Below are positions 42,316 to 53,341 of a DNA stretch of 64,000 bases, piece by piece (within the stretch, counting starts at the first letter, position 1; each line of letters opens with the position of its first letter). Source of the DNA: Furcasterigmium furcatum (lineage: Eukaryota; Ascomycota; Sordariomycetes; Glomerellales; Plectosphaerellaceae); contig BCIA01000006.1 of NCBI GenBank assembly GCA_001599815.1, forward strand, positions 560,961-624,960. The letters run 5' to 3'. A model generated the notes under the pieces. It searched no databases. It was not told where the DNA came from and saw only the letters and a program-made list of their open reading frames with translations. The position numbers and the translations under genes are program-made.

Positions 42316-42994
42316 ATGATGGACAGGTCTAGATCTGCTCGACGCACATTTTAGTGCTCTCGTAGAACTGTAACGACTGCAAGGCGAACGAGTCCTCGAT
42401 AGAGCGGCTTCCAATCTGAGACAAGTAAACGAGGCCGGCTGTCCCCTTCCTGAATCTTTCAACCCTCGCATCAGTGCATCATGTCAACACCGCACAAGCC
42501 AGGCGGGCTAGTCGGCGTTAACTATCCCTGAAGATGAGACGTTCTGTGTCGGAAGCCTTACGCTGAGCGACTGCCTGGGTGCATTGTTGAGGGGATTGTT
42601 GGGAGCCTTTGCAGGGCAAGCAAACTGCTTGTGGCCTGTCTGCCAACAAGAGATTCATGTGAGGATCGCTGGGCAAGTCTTTGAAGTGCGTCCTTTCTTC
42701 TTGCAAGTGTTGCAAGTTCCGCAACAAGGCCCTTTCCCTGGACAAGTCTCCATGCACGCGCCCAATCTCCCGCAGGAGTAGTAGGTAGGTTGCCTATAGG
42801 CATTAAAAGCCATGATGTGGCTTATGGTTAATGTGTACCTACGTATTAGTATGACCCTGTTTAATTCGACAATCGTTACTGTTTACTAGGGGCTTTAATC
42901 TAGGTAAACGTGGATAAAAAGATGTGAGGATGGAAGGAGAGAAGAAGTATTTGCATAATATGGTTTGGCTATCTAACTAAATTTTACCACGCTC
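42316..42994. other. Intergenic, AT-rich towards the tRNA gene
   Basis: No gene supported. GC falls steadily from about 42780 onward. Confidence 0.4.
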
Positions 42995-43093
42995 GGTAGC
43001 ATGCCAGAGTGGTTAATGGGTGGGACTTGAATGATCTATAAGCATACCTATCCCATGGGTTCGCCCGCGCAGGTTCGAACCCTGCTGCTATCG
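42995..43093 (+). tRNA. tS(UGA): tRNA-Ser (anticodon UGA) with 18-base intron
   Basis: Folds as a class II tRNA. The acceptor stem GGTAGCA (42995-43001) pairs with TGCTATC (43086-43092), discriminator G at 43093. The D-arm contains AGAGTGGTTAAT. The anticodon stem TGGGA (43021-43025) pairs perfectly with TCCCA (43051-43055). The loop reads C-T-TGA-A-[intron]-A, the intron being 43032-43049, directly after position 37 as usual. The long variable arm (GGG-TTCG-CCC) is serine-like. The T-arm GCAGG-TTCGAAC-CCTGC is perfect. A T-rich tract at 43094-43106 fits a Pol III terminator. Confidence 0.93.
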
Positions 43094-43985
43094 TCTTTAT
43101 TTTTTAACGTCTCCTCTATTACTTTCTAGCATAGATAAAACGCCTTTATAGTTACCTACTATTTATATATTTTTTTATTTATAGGCAACATCACATGCTT
43201 TATTCAGAAGCTCTGTGTTGGCCTCTAGTAAACCGGTATGCCTGCTTACGTAAGTCTTTACTTTTTGGCTAACTTCCGACTGCGGTGTGGAATAAGAAGA
43301 CTTTCCTGGTTGCGCTCTCGCAGATCTTACTATTCGACATTGACGACTCCCTAACCTAATGCTCTGTGGTATTTAAACTGGCCCTAGAAGGGGTGCGGTA
43401 GTCGTAAAGCCCGTCCAGTAGGTCGCCCGGGTCTACTCAGCACATCTTCGCCGAGGACGCCCTCGGCACAGCCCTACCAGGCAGCCATTTCTCTGGCCGT
43501 TGAGGCGAGGTCCCTAAGTGGATCCCGAGGATGCGTCTTGATGGTGCTATTAATTAGGGGGTAAGCACCGGCCTCTGCGGGGGATCGCAGCGCCGATTAC
43601 TAGGCCCGAAGGCTGGGGCAGCGCACAAAATTCCCTAGAAGGGAAGAGATCTGCAGGTTTCATTGGATGGTCTCTTGTTGGCCTCCCATCTGGGCCTCAA
43701 GTTCGTCTGTGATGACGCTCATCGTCGCGCTATGGACTTGATACGTCCCTCGATTACCACGATCTGCTGCGATGCAAGAATTTCCTGTCCGATCCTTTGT
43801 AACTCGATCGGGGATTGAATCCTAATCCAGACGAAGACTGGGTCTGGTGCATGGTGTATAAGTTGATGAAGCCCCCTGGCAAGTTTGGCATGCATCTTCG
43901 CTCTCGTTCTTCCATGCTACTTCTCCCGGTTCTGTGAAACATCACCTACTTGTACACCAATTTCAACTCTGAACACCCACTACTC
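43094..43985. other. Intergenic, partly AT-rich, possible decayed repeat
   Basis: After the Pol III terminator come about 100 bases of A/T-rich sequence, then text rich in TAG and TAA triplets in all frames. The look is of decayed former coding or repeat DNA, but no transposase, polymerase or terminal repeat can be read. No intact gene. Confidence 0.3.
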
Positions 43986-44522
43986 ATGTATCCCCCACGG
44001 CTAGCTTACGGATGGCAATATCTTGCCCTTTTGTACTTTGCGAGACACTGCCTAGCAGTCGACTTTGCTGGAGCTGTGAGTGCTGGATATTTCAACCCGC
44101 GACCAAATATTCTAACATCCCAACAGGGGCCAAACGCTCAAGACATTGGGAGAAGCAATGCTCCACACGGCCTGTTCGCTCGAGATGATGACGACGTAGA
44201 CGATGGCCCGGGAGGCCTCGACGGGCTCGAGCCCGGAGCCAAGGCCGGTGCTATCGCGGGCATCGTCGTCGGAGTGATCCTGATCGTGGCAGCGTCGATC
44301 TGGTGCTGCTGTTGGCCATGCTGCTGTTTCAAGGGCAAAAAGGGAGATGAGGAGGTTGACCGATTCTCTCAGCACGAGACTTGCTCGGGGGACAACGTGG
44401 AGGGAAACAAACCGGTCGGTACCGGGAATGGCGATCGAGACATGGAGAATGGCATGGCACACGGGCAGCAGGCGGACACGATGCCGAATGAACCCCCGCC
44501 AGCCTACCACGAGGTCAGGTAG
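43986..44522 (+). CDS. Single-pass membrane protein with Cys cluster and PPxY motif
   Basis: Function unknown. From ATG 43986, an intron at 44076-44126 (GTGAGT...CTAAC...CAACAG, 51 bases, in frame and free of stops) is inferred; the spliced product has 161 residues. Layout: hydrophobic leader (WQYLALLYFARHCLA), short Asp-rich luminal part, Gly-rich hinge, then one transmembrane helix (AGAIAGIVVGVILIVAASIW). The helix runs into WCCCWPCCCF and a basic stop-transfer KGKK. A cytosolic tail ends in PPPAYHEVR. The juxtamembrane Cys run is a likely palmitoylation site. PPxY motifs bind WW domains of Rsp5/Nedd4 ubiquitin ligases, so this could be a trafficking adaptor comparable in layout to yeast Rcr1/Rcr2 (inference). 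Confidence 0.72.
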   Translation: MYPPRLAYGWQYLALLYFARHCLAVDFAGAVSAGYFNPRPNILTSQQGPNAQDIGRSNAPHGLFARDDDDVDDGPGGLDGLEPGAKAGAIAGIVVGVILIVAASIWCCCWPCCCFKGKKGDEEVDRFSQHETCSGDNVEGNKPVGTGNGDRDMENGMAHGQQADTMPNEPPPAYHEVR

Positions 44523-44701
44523 GGGGGAACTGGTCTGGGACATGTACATAATTTGTGATCAAGGAGCACATGAAACATATGTCTGATAGCAGAATAAATT
44601 GTGCCAATGATTCTGAATGTCTATGCTGAATCCAAATGCAGGTGATTCTCGAGTCTTAATGCCCATCTCCCCATCATGGCATATGGGAAGACACTGCTGA
44701 C

Positions 44702-45558
44702 CTAGTAACTGTCCCTCTCAAGCCACTTCGCGCAGGCCTGGTACAAGGCAATGATCTCGGGCCACTCCTCGACGTGCTGGAACTGCTTGTCGCCCACGGT
44801 CCTCTTCAGGAAGTGCAGGAAGCCGACAACGATGAAGTCCGCGTATGAAACTAAAATCTGTCAGCGCTTATTCTCATTGCAGCACAAACGACCATTCCCG
44901 TGACTCCATACCGGTCTCGCCGAGGAAGTACGGCCCTCCCTCCTTTCTGAGAGCCTCGGCGATCTTGCCAAAGGCCTCCCTGCTCGCAGCCCACGCCGGC
45001 TCACCGCCCTTCTTCGCCTCCAGCTCGTCCAGCGGCATGCCGAACAGCACCTTCCTGTCGGCCGAGAAGTACTCGCTGCTGACGTCCCGCAGGATGTTGC
45101 GAGGGATCGGGGGGAGCATGACGGCCCTGAGCGGCACGGCCGCGGCACGGGTCAGAGCGTACGCCTGCTCCACGACGGGGTTGTCGAGATGCAGCGACGG
45201 CCACGTCGGCGCGGGATACCTCTTCTCGATCTCGTCGGCGATCGGCTTCGAGTTCATGAGGTGGGAGCCGCCATCCTGGGGGAAGCGGACGGCCGGGATG
45301 GTGAAGGGCTTTATCTCGCCCTCCTGTGGTGGGATGCCGAAGGACTTGAACAGCGGCGCCACGTCGGGGTACTCGACCCATTGCGTCTCATACTCGATTC
45401 CCTTGTAGTTGAGCGCGAGGCGGGCTGAAAGGTGTCAGTCTACAGGATCAACCGCTGCACTCGGGGTTTGACTTACTCTTCCAGGGGTTGAGAGACCAGC
45501 AGGCGCAGCCCTTGTCCTTGCTGGGCAGGTCGTAGAGGATGAGCTTGTCGTTGGACAT
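44702..45558 (-). CDS. Glutathione S-transferase-like protein (UstS-type)
   Basis: Conjugates or exchanges glutathione on small molecules, or acts in glutathione-dependent stress defence. Exons 45558-45477, 45424-44912 and 44850-44702 give 247 residues with correct phases. The N-terminal thioredoxin-like domain begins MSNDKLILYDLPSK, followed by CWSLNPWKTRLALNYKGIEYETQWVEYPDV, the pattern of fungal UstS-like GSTs. IPAVRF marks the cis-Pro glutathione-binding site and DGGSHLMNSKPIADEIEKRYP follows. The C-terminal helical domain includes FLGETVSYADFIVVGFL. No companion genes of a ustiloxin-type cluster are adjacent. Normal length, apparently intact. Confidence 0.88.
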
Positions 45559-46635
45559 TGTGGCTGGGGAGACGCGTATGCTTCAATTGCTGTTCGAGGG
45601 GGAGGTTTCTCTGGACTGCCTAGAGCAGATGAAGAAAGCTTTAAATGTTGTCAACTTGTCCTTCAGGGAATAGACTCCCCACTCGACGCCCTAGTTGTGG
45701 CTTAATTAGTTCGTGTCGTCCCCGCCCTTAGGCGGTGTCACGGTCGTTGCGAGGGGCAGATGCGTGGATTTATCAGCTGTGCAACACTAATCGGGCGATG
45801 AGAGCCCCGTGGTGAAGCGACCCAGCAGACACAGGGGATGACGGTGTAAGTATCCACCCGGCAGAGCTCCCGAGCGAGCTTGATCACCAGGGCGGACTGT
45901 TGATCGGCGTGGTCGAATGCCGCAATGACGTGGATGCTTACAAGTTACACTGGGCGCCCAGAATTGATAAGCCATCTTGTCTGCCACGCCAACAGTCTTC
46001 TCGAAGCTTGACACTCGGCGAGCAGCAGGGATATTTAGAAATCCTTTCCCTGTGAGATACACTTCTGACATCGCTCCATCACCTGGGACCCTGGACTCAC
46101 CCCGCCTTCGCGATGTTCAGGGTCTCTGCGGGGTGTCGGCTTGGCTCCTCGCTTGGGGGCCGATTCCCTGTCAAAGCAGGTGCCGAGGCAGTGAGGCCAC
46201 TCACTCGAGAGCGAGCGCAAAGGTACCAATTGATGGCGGTTGGAGACTGACCTGCTGAACGATGCTTGTGTGAAGCGTAACCCTCCCAGGCCTCCTCCTC
46301 AGTCGCATCAGAACCAGAAGCAAGAACAAGTCGAAGGAATCCGAGGACATCACGAGGGGACGGTAATGCGGCAAAATAGCTCACCGATTGAGTGATCACA
46401 ATCAGGCTGCCGCATATCGGGAGCCACCCTCGCATAATACCGGAAGGCCAAGAGTGAACCCCTCACTCAGCTCTCGACATCGACCATCAGCCCACCGCTC
46501 TGGCAGCACAGAACGCGAAGCAATATACGAAGGCAATTCTAGATGCGTTGCTTTGGCGATTTCTAATCTTGCCTCGGGACTAACGTCCCGCCACCCGCCC
46601 GCCAGCGCTCACCACGCCAGCCCTGCTTCGCCGCA
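45559..46635. other. Intergenic between GST and F-box genes
   Basis: No gene firmly supported. A 112-residue minus-strand frame (46097-46435) begins with a hydrophobic segment but shows no conserved motif. Confidence 0.35.
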
Positions 46636-48630
46636 ATGCCCCCATCGCTACAGAGTCTGCCGACCGAGATCCTGGAGCTGATCGCGGTTCAGCTTCGCTC
46701 GGTCCACACGTCCAGCTTTGTCTCTTTCACATGGGTCAGCAAGACCATTCGATCGGCATGCCTCCGTATCTTATTCTCGCACGTCACCTTCGGGTCTCCC
46801 TCCGCCGCTGAGGTCGTCCGCTGTCTGCAGGACTTGTCGAGGAACAATATCCTCACCCACGTCCGGCGCTTAACCCTGAGACGGCCCCAGGGGTCCGAGG
46901 AGGATCGCACAAGCAATGTCCTGCGTATACCCGGGGCTCACGAGATCGATCGCCGGGAAGTCGCCAGACTGAGAGAGATGGAGAATTCCCGGCGCCCGAG
47001 GAGACGACGATACCCCTCGTGGACACCCAGCGACGACGGCGACGATAAAAGATGGGCGCCGGTCGTGGAGCTCCTTAAGGCGGTACCGAAGCTGGCCGAT
47101 CTCGAGTTCGACTGGCGGGCAGAGATCTTCCCGCGCTGTCTCCTCGACCACCTCGTCGGCCAGATGCCCTCATGTCGACTCACCATGCCACAGCTCGAAT
47201 TCCAATGCATCCGTTACGGCCAGGACATGATTACGAACCCCCTTCAGATCGCCACCGTATCATGCCCAAACCTCCATGAGGTCAGGTGCGTGTGCGTCGA
47301 GCCAGTTTCGCTGATCGATTGCGTCAACTACGGCGCGGAAGCCATAATGGACATGGCGAGGGGCGTGGCACCCAATTTGACGTCTATCTCGGTAGAATCA
47401 GAAGAGGCTCCGATGCAGGCAATGATAATGGCAAGGAGACGCAGGCCGTGGAAGGGCTTCTCGGGCATCAATGTCCCCTCGCGCAAAGCTCCGGTTACGT
47501 CCTTACGCCTGGACTGCGAGTCACCACTGCGAGACTGGTATCCCAGACTCGATGCTTCTATGATCCGAAACCTCTCGTTGGGGTCCGATCAGCTCGATGA
47601 CGCGGAATGCTCATTGTGGCTGATCCGGGACGCAGAGTTTCCCAATCTCAAGCAACTCAGTCTTGAGGCCGGCTATCTCTACTGCATGCAGCCCGACCCT
47701 GTAACTGGGAGGGAGACACATATATTGTCGACTCTCCTTGGCCGCCTGCCGCCTTTAGAGGACCTCCAGCTGCTGGGTTTTGAGGAGGTGGACCAGGACC
47801 TACTGAAGTCCGTTTTCCGCCGCCACGGCCCGACCCTGCTCAAGCTCCGTCTCTATTCGCAGCCGGGAGAGTCATTCGACAGAGGGGTCATGCAGGAGCT
47901 GGCAGCATGCTGTCCTGGCCTTTCCGAGCTGGAAGTCCCTGTGAAACGATCATGCGGCAACGCGGATGAGGCGGCCATCTACAACGCCCTGGGAACCATC
48001 AAGTCCCTCCGGCGCGCAAAGCTATACCTGGCCACGGGATTTATCAACGCGAAAGAACGGATCTATCACGGCCTCGAGACCGACGATAGGCGTGAATACA
48101 CGGACACGTGCTGGGATCGCGAAGACCCTCCGCACCGCGAAGAGCCCAGCTGGGACGAGTTTGACTGGCAACTCTCCAGCATGTCCACGCAGGCGCCAGG
48201 TGCCTCTGTAGAGCCCGCCCTCAACGGCGACATTCGCAACGCCCTCATCGACTTCGCAGTGGATGAAGCCCTGGCCCGCGCGATCTGGGACCGCTTTTAC
48301 AGGCTTGAAAGCCTGGTTATCGAGTCCGAGGGCACCATCTGGCTCGCCGAGACGAACTGGCGCCCAGACCGTGCCGGGCATATTCTCGAGCAAATCATAC
48401 AGGGCATGGGTGGACACTTCCTTTTACAGCGGAGCGTGCTCGACGAGGATGTGGTTTTCGTTGAAGACTTGAGGGAGGAGGGAGAGAAGGCCCTGAGCTT
48501 CCAGACCGCGGTGGACCCGGGCCTGTCACCGCTGGCACCGCCCATGGTCATTTTCCGCCGGATGTGGCCCGAGAAGCCAGGGAGCCGAGGTTGGAGGCAT
48601 GACTGGAGCAGTTTTCCCCTGGCTGATTGA
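46636..48630 (+). CDS. F-box protein with leucine-rich-like repeats
   Basis: Likely SCF ubiquitin-ligase receptor. Single exon, 664 residues. The F-box is at the very N-terminus (LQSLPTEILELIAVQLRSVHTSSFVSFTWVSKTI, written here in part). It is followed by a region with irregular leucine-rich units: LLKAVPKLADLEF, CPNLHEVRCVCV, FPNLKQLSLEAGYL, LPPLEDLQLLGFEE, CCPGLSELEVPV. The C-terminus has no known domain. Parts of this gene, including its stop codon and 50 bases beyond, reappear rearranged at 55325-55619, so the locus or a relative has been duplicated. Targets are unknown. Confidence 0.85.
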   Translation: MPPSLQSLPTEILELIAVQLRSVHTSSFVSFTWVSKTIRSACLRILFSHVTFGSPSAAEVVRCLQDLSRNNILTHVRRLTLRRPQGSEEDRTSNVLRIPGAHEIDRREVARLREMENSRRPRRRRYPSWTPSDDGDDKRWAPVVELLKAVPKLADLEFDWRAEIFPRCLLDHLVGQMPSCRLTMPQLEFQCIRYGQDMITNPLQIATVSCPNLHEVRCVCVEPVSLIDCVNYGAEAIMDMARGVAPNLTSISVESEEAPMQAMIMARRRRPWKGFSGINVPSRKAPVTSLRLDCESPLRDWYPRLDASMIRNLSLGSDQLDDAECSLWLIRDAEFPNLKQLSLEAGYLYCMQPDPVTGRETHILSTLLGRLPPLEDLQLLGFEEVDQDLLKSVFRRHGPTLLKLRLYSQPGESFDRGVMQELAACCPGLSELEVPVKRSCGNADEAAIYNALGTIKSLRRAKLYLATGFINAKERIYHGLETDDRREYTDTCWDREDPPHREEPSWDEFDWQLSSMSTQAPGASVEPALNGDIRNALIDFAVDEALARAIWDRFYRLESLVIESEGTIWLAETNWRPDRAGHILEQIIQGMGGHFLLQRSVLDEDVVFVEDLREEGEKALSFQTAVDPGLSPLAPPMVIFRRMWPEKPGSRGWRHDWSSFPLAD

Positions 48631-48925
48631 TAGGATCCCGGCTGCGAACCTCTATATGTGCAAGAAGATCGCAGGATCCGAGACATGGAAAGATCACAGA
48701 GCGGATATACAACCGAAGCCCATGGGAGCTCTCCCAGAGATCGCTGCCTCAAATGTCATCCAGGGAAGGATGGCGTAAATTATCCAGCGCGAAGCATTCT
48801 GTTAAATGGAACAAACGAAAAGTGCATAGCCCCGACATGGCCTGCATCTCCATCCCCGAGACCCTCTATGAACAGACGCTCTCATCCACGAGGCCCTGAG
48901 ACCCAAGTCAACAAAGCCCTCCCGC
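48631..48925. other. Convergent intergenic spacer
   Basis: Short spacer between the F-box gene and the SGNH/FG-GAP gene. Its first 50 bases are part of the segment duplicated at 55567-55619. No gene. Confidence 0.5.
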
Positions 48926-51900
48926 TCACAGCTCATCGTACGCCGCGTCGCAGGGGAAGTACATCCTCCTGTTGGCTTTGTTGGCCTGCCTGCCGTAGAA
49001 GTATCCCCAGACGGACGTCTGGATGTCACAGATGGGCAGGTTGAAGAAGTACGGGGCCCGGATGTCGATATCCGCCATGTTGTCGATCTGGTCGTCGGTG
49101 AGGTCGCCGGGGGCCTGCGGGTTGACTTGGTTGCCTCCGTGCTTTTTGAAGGTGTTGAGGGATCTGCGGAGATGATCATGTTAGCGCTAATGTCCCTGCT
49201 ACTACAGGTCGTACCATGTCGTGCAACATACCCACGGACAATGTCCTCCGGCTTGACATCTCCCCAGGCGGAACCCATGGCTCGGGCGCCGGGGGGCGCA
49301 TCGAAGGGATCGCAGCCCTGGCCCCTGGTGGCGGAGTCCCAGCAGTTCTGGCGCGGGTTCCTGGCGGCGACGAGGTAGAACGCGCGGTTGTCGACGCAAA
49401 CCTTCATGCTGCGAGCCGCCGAGGTGACGCGCCGCTGGATGGAGTCGTCGTTGTCGGCGGCGCTGCAGCTCAGCTTGGAATCAAGTACGCTGAGGGGGTA
49501 CATGTCAGCCGATGCGCACGGTCAGCTCCTTGCACAAACTTACAAAGCGTTGATATCATCAGTAGAGACACGCCAGGCCAGGGGAATCAAAAGCCCGTAG
49601 AGGACCTTGTTGAGAGAGTTGGACAGTTCCAGGAGCGTGGGGGTGACGGCGTACGGGTCCATCAGTTTCCCGTTCTCGATGATCCTGCGGATCTTGTACA
49701 GGTTGTCGTCGTTTCCGCTGAAGATGTCCCTCGTGTACGACTCGAAAGAAGTCTTCCACATTTTGACGACCATCTCGAAATTGGTTGAGAGGGTGTTCTG
49801 GCTGCCGAGACCGGGCTCCTTGCTCATGAGGTCCTTGGTCAGCGTGAATCCGCCCTTGACCATGTCGTTGGTCCAGTCCCTGAAGGTGCCGTAGTCGTCG
49901 GGGTTGTTCTTGGACCACGGCACGTTCTTCAGCCACTTGTTCCACACGGGGCCCATGGCGGCGCCGTAGCCGAGCGTGATGATGTCGATCATGATGTTGA
50001 AGCTGATGTCCTCCTTCTCGACGGGGGAGAAGATCTCCGTCAGCGTGCCGATCTTGGCGCCGATGCTCTTCTCAGACTCGCCCAGGGCCGTAAACAGGTT
50101 GTAGACGACGCCGTTGAGCTGGCGGAACGAGTTGAGGATGAAGTAGCCGGCGGGCGCGTTGGTGTCGTGGCACTGCAAGTTGCTGCCGCCGTGGCAGCCG
50201 TTGGTCTCGGTGAGGGCCTCGCAGGCCATGTTCTCGGGGCCGTTGAAGAAGTCGCTGATGGATCGGACAAAGGTGAAGGAGCCCTTGCCCCTGTGAGCGC
50301 TCTTCCAGTGCTGGACCGCGGCGGAAAACGCAGGGCCGGATAGGACCTTGTTCCAGCGGTATTCGCCACTCTTAGACGCATCCGTGATACCGTCGTCGGT
50401 ACACTGGACCTTGCGCCAGCCGTCCTCGATGGGCTGCGCGCCGCCGCCGCCGCCGCCACCACCACCGGGCGTGCCCTCTCCAGGGGGTCCGGGAGGCGGC
50501 AGAATGATAGGGGGCTTCACGGTCGCGGGTTGGTCGTCGCCGATGCTGTTGGTGCCGCAGAGGTTGTACGCCGTGTGGGCCTTGTTGGTGAAAGTGCCGT
50601 CGATGCTGTGAAGATCCGCCCTGCCGTTGCCGTCGAAGTCGGGGAAGTACTGGCACGAGCCCGCGAAGCTGCCGGCGTACGCCTTGCGCGGGCCGCCCTG
50701 GGGCTGCGTCTCCCAGTGAAAGCGGGAGCCGCCGATGTCCCGACGGCCGAGGTTGTAGTAGACGAAGGAGTCACCGGTGAACTTCTCGACCCAGATGGTG
50801 TCCGCCCTGCCGTCGCCGTTGACGTCGGCGAAGCGCAGGTTGGCTCGGTCATGTGTCTTTGCGCTCTTGATCTGGTCCATGTACGACCAGCCGCCGTTGC
50901 CGTCCTGCGTCCAGCCCCAGACGCGGCCGGTGGGCTCGATGCAGAGGTAATCCGCGCGGCCGCTGCCCGTGATGTCCGCAAACCGGACAGCCAGATCAAA
51001 GATGCCGAGACCTCGCTTCTCCGGGCAGTAGAGCGTGGGGGCAGGGTTGGCGATGAACTCCCAGTTGAAGCCGCCGCCGGGAGTGTAGCGGTTGCGCCAC
51101 ATCTGGATACGGTTCTGGTTGTTCGGGTCTGTCCAGATGATGTCGCATTTTCCGTCTCCGTCAAAGTCGATCAGGTGAAGGTCGCGCCTGTCCAGGAGCC
51201 GCCCGGGCTTGAAGATGCCCGGGGAAGGGGGCTGCTTCCAATAGCTCTGCCCGCCGTTGATGAAGTTCCTGCCGGCATTCTCGAAGAGGTCCATGTCACC
51301 TCCAGACCAGATCCAGACGTAGTCATCGCGGCCGTTTCCAGTCATGTCGCAGTATCTGTTGCCGTCGGCCTTGAGCTTGGTCGAGCCCTCGCCCTTGTTC
51401 TGCCACACGGTCATCTTGAACTCGTGTTTGCCGTTGCTCAGCTTCGTGTGATCCATGTAGACGTAGTCCTGTCGGCCGAGGAGACCAAAGGCCTGGGGCT
51501 CTCCGAAGATACGAGCAAAGTGAATGCGGTTGCGGATGTCGGTGCCCATGCCGCCGTTGTGCGTGGGAGCTCGGCCGGTGACCTTGTTCGTGCCGATGCG
51601 CCAGGCGATGTTCAGGCCATTGCCCTCAACGCCCCATTTGCAGCTGCGGGAGTTAGTCCAGGTGTGTGTCTCGCCCTTGTCGCCGACCCAGATCCAATCA
51701 TCGCGGCCATCTCCGTTGATGTCCTCAAAGCGAGTGCCGTCTAGGTTGCCCATGCCCTTGCCCTCGAACCGCTTGCCGAGTGCCTGGAAGTACTGAGGCT
51801 TGTTGCCGAGGCCACCGTTCCGCCACATGTAGACATCTCCGTTAGGCTCGAGGCCCAAGAAATCGGCGCGACCATCGCCATCGACGTCGGCAAGACGCAC

Positions 51901-53341
51901 CCGGGCCTGGGGGTACCGTGGGTTGGCGGCTTTCCAAACGCCGATATGAGTGAAGGTAGGGAGCCTATCGCCGCCACCGTTACCATTGTTGATGCTGGCG
52001 AAGATGGCGCCGTCCGGGCCGACACAGGCAAAGTCATCGAGACCGTCTCCGTTCAGGTCAATGAAGATAACACCCCGCTGGATGCAGTTGTCCTTGACGT
52101 CCAGGTCGCCAATCATGGTGAACTTGCCGTTGCCGTCATTTCTCCGCACGGCATAGACGACATTGCCAGCCGCGTTCTTGATCCATCCAAGGAGGTCATC
52201 GCGGTCGCTGCGGAAGAGACGAGCAAAGAACCACTGGTCACGGTCCCAGTCGCTCGTGATGGTGAGAACGACACCCTTGGCCTGGCTGTCGTGCCTGTAC
52301 TCGCCGTCGTCATGGCCGCTGCCGACCTGAGTCAGGGCACCAGCATTAACACCGCCACCCGGCTCTTTGCGGCAGTTCGGGACCTCCGTATCGAGGTCAG
52401 CGTCCCCCAGAGGCTCGACCAGCCGGCCTTGGTCTTTGGCCCTCTTGATGGCGGCCCAGAAGGAGCCGGCCATCTTCAGGAAACCGTGGTCATCGGGGTG
52501 GACTCCGTCAGGGAGATCAGCCATGGTAATGTGACCGTCCATCTCGGCAAGAAAAATGGGCCTGCCGTTGGCATAGAACTCCCGGACCACTCTCCGGTAG
52601 TTCTCGTTGACCATTTTGCGCCTGGCGTCCTGATCACCAGGGCCCAGTGGCAAGATGGTGGAAACGATAACGACGGTGCCAGGAGAGATGTTGTCCCAGA
52701 GTGCCTGAATCATGTTGCGGAGGCGGATGTGTTGGTTGTTGTTGTCAACGTTCCCGACGATGTCGTTGGTTCCTGCATTGATGACGACCATGTTCGGCTT
52801 GAACCTGTAGGACAGCCTGGAGGCTTCGTGGACCTGGTCGACGGTGTATCCTGAAGTGGCTTCGCAGTCCTGTGAAAGTTCTCCAGGTTAATGCTTCCTT
52901 CTCTCACTACTTCCATGGGGGAACTGACGTTGTCTTTCATGTTTCCGCCCTTCTTGGTGCCAACCATGTCAACCTCGTGACCTTCGCTACGGAGCTGCTG
53001 CCGAAGGTGCCCACGGAATCTAGAAGAACCAGCAAGACGCCTGGTTAGCCTTCAAACCTCTGTGTCCTCGATGAAGAGAAAATGACTTACCCATTGTTGT
53101 GAGAGGACCCCACGCCGTAAACAATGGAGGCACCGAGAGCCATGATTCTCAGGGGAGTGCCTCTCGTTTGACGCTTGTCGAGGGTGAGCTCGGCATCTCG
53201 GCCCCAGACCGAGGTCTCATTGTACAGAGAATCGCCGTACGAGTTAGTAGGGTGGCCTGTAACGAATGTAGAGGTGCCTGAAAACAGGAGCACCTGAAGA
53301 GTTAGGCCCGCAAGCGAGGCAAAGGAGTGGCACAACTTCAT
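48926..53341 (-). CDS. Secreted SGNH hydrolase with eight FG-GAP-like repeats and helical C-terminal region
   Basis: Five exons (53341-53091, 53019-52929, 52869-49544, 49489-49232, 49163-48926) give 1387 residues; all phases close. After the signal peptide and a KR pro-site comes an SGNH esterase domain: block I LRIMALGASIVYG, then VVINAGTNDIVG (block III N) and GVHPDDHGFLKMA (block V D-x-x-H), so the catalytic Ser, Asp and His are present. This resembles CE3 acetyl-xylan esterases. Eight calcium-loop repeats follow (such as DLNGDGLDDF, DVDGDGRADF, DINGDGRDDW, DFDGDGKCDI), likely a beta-propeller. A Pro then Gly-only linker leads to about 450 residues of mainly helical, Cys-containing sequence ending near LPICDIQTSVWGYFYG, reminiscent in layout of the C-terminal part of large fungal chitinase/killer-toxin-like proteins. 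A TATA-like site lies at 53465-53471. Confidence 0.88.

Noticed and set aside
46097..46435. Minus-strand frame of 112 codons with hydrophobic start, possibly divergent from the F-box gene
   Set aside because: No domain or convincing downstream exon. A GTCAGT could be a donor, but no acceptor gave a protein-like continuation.
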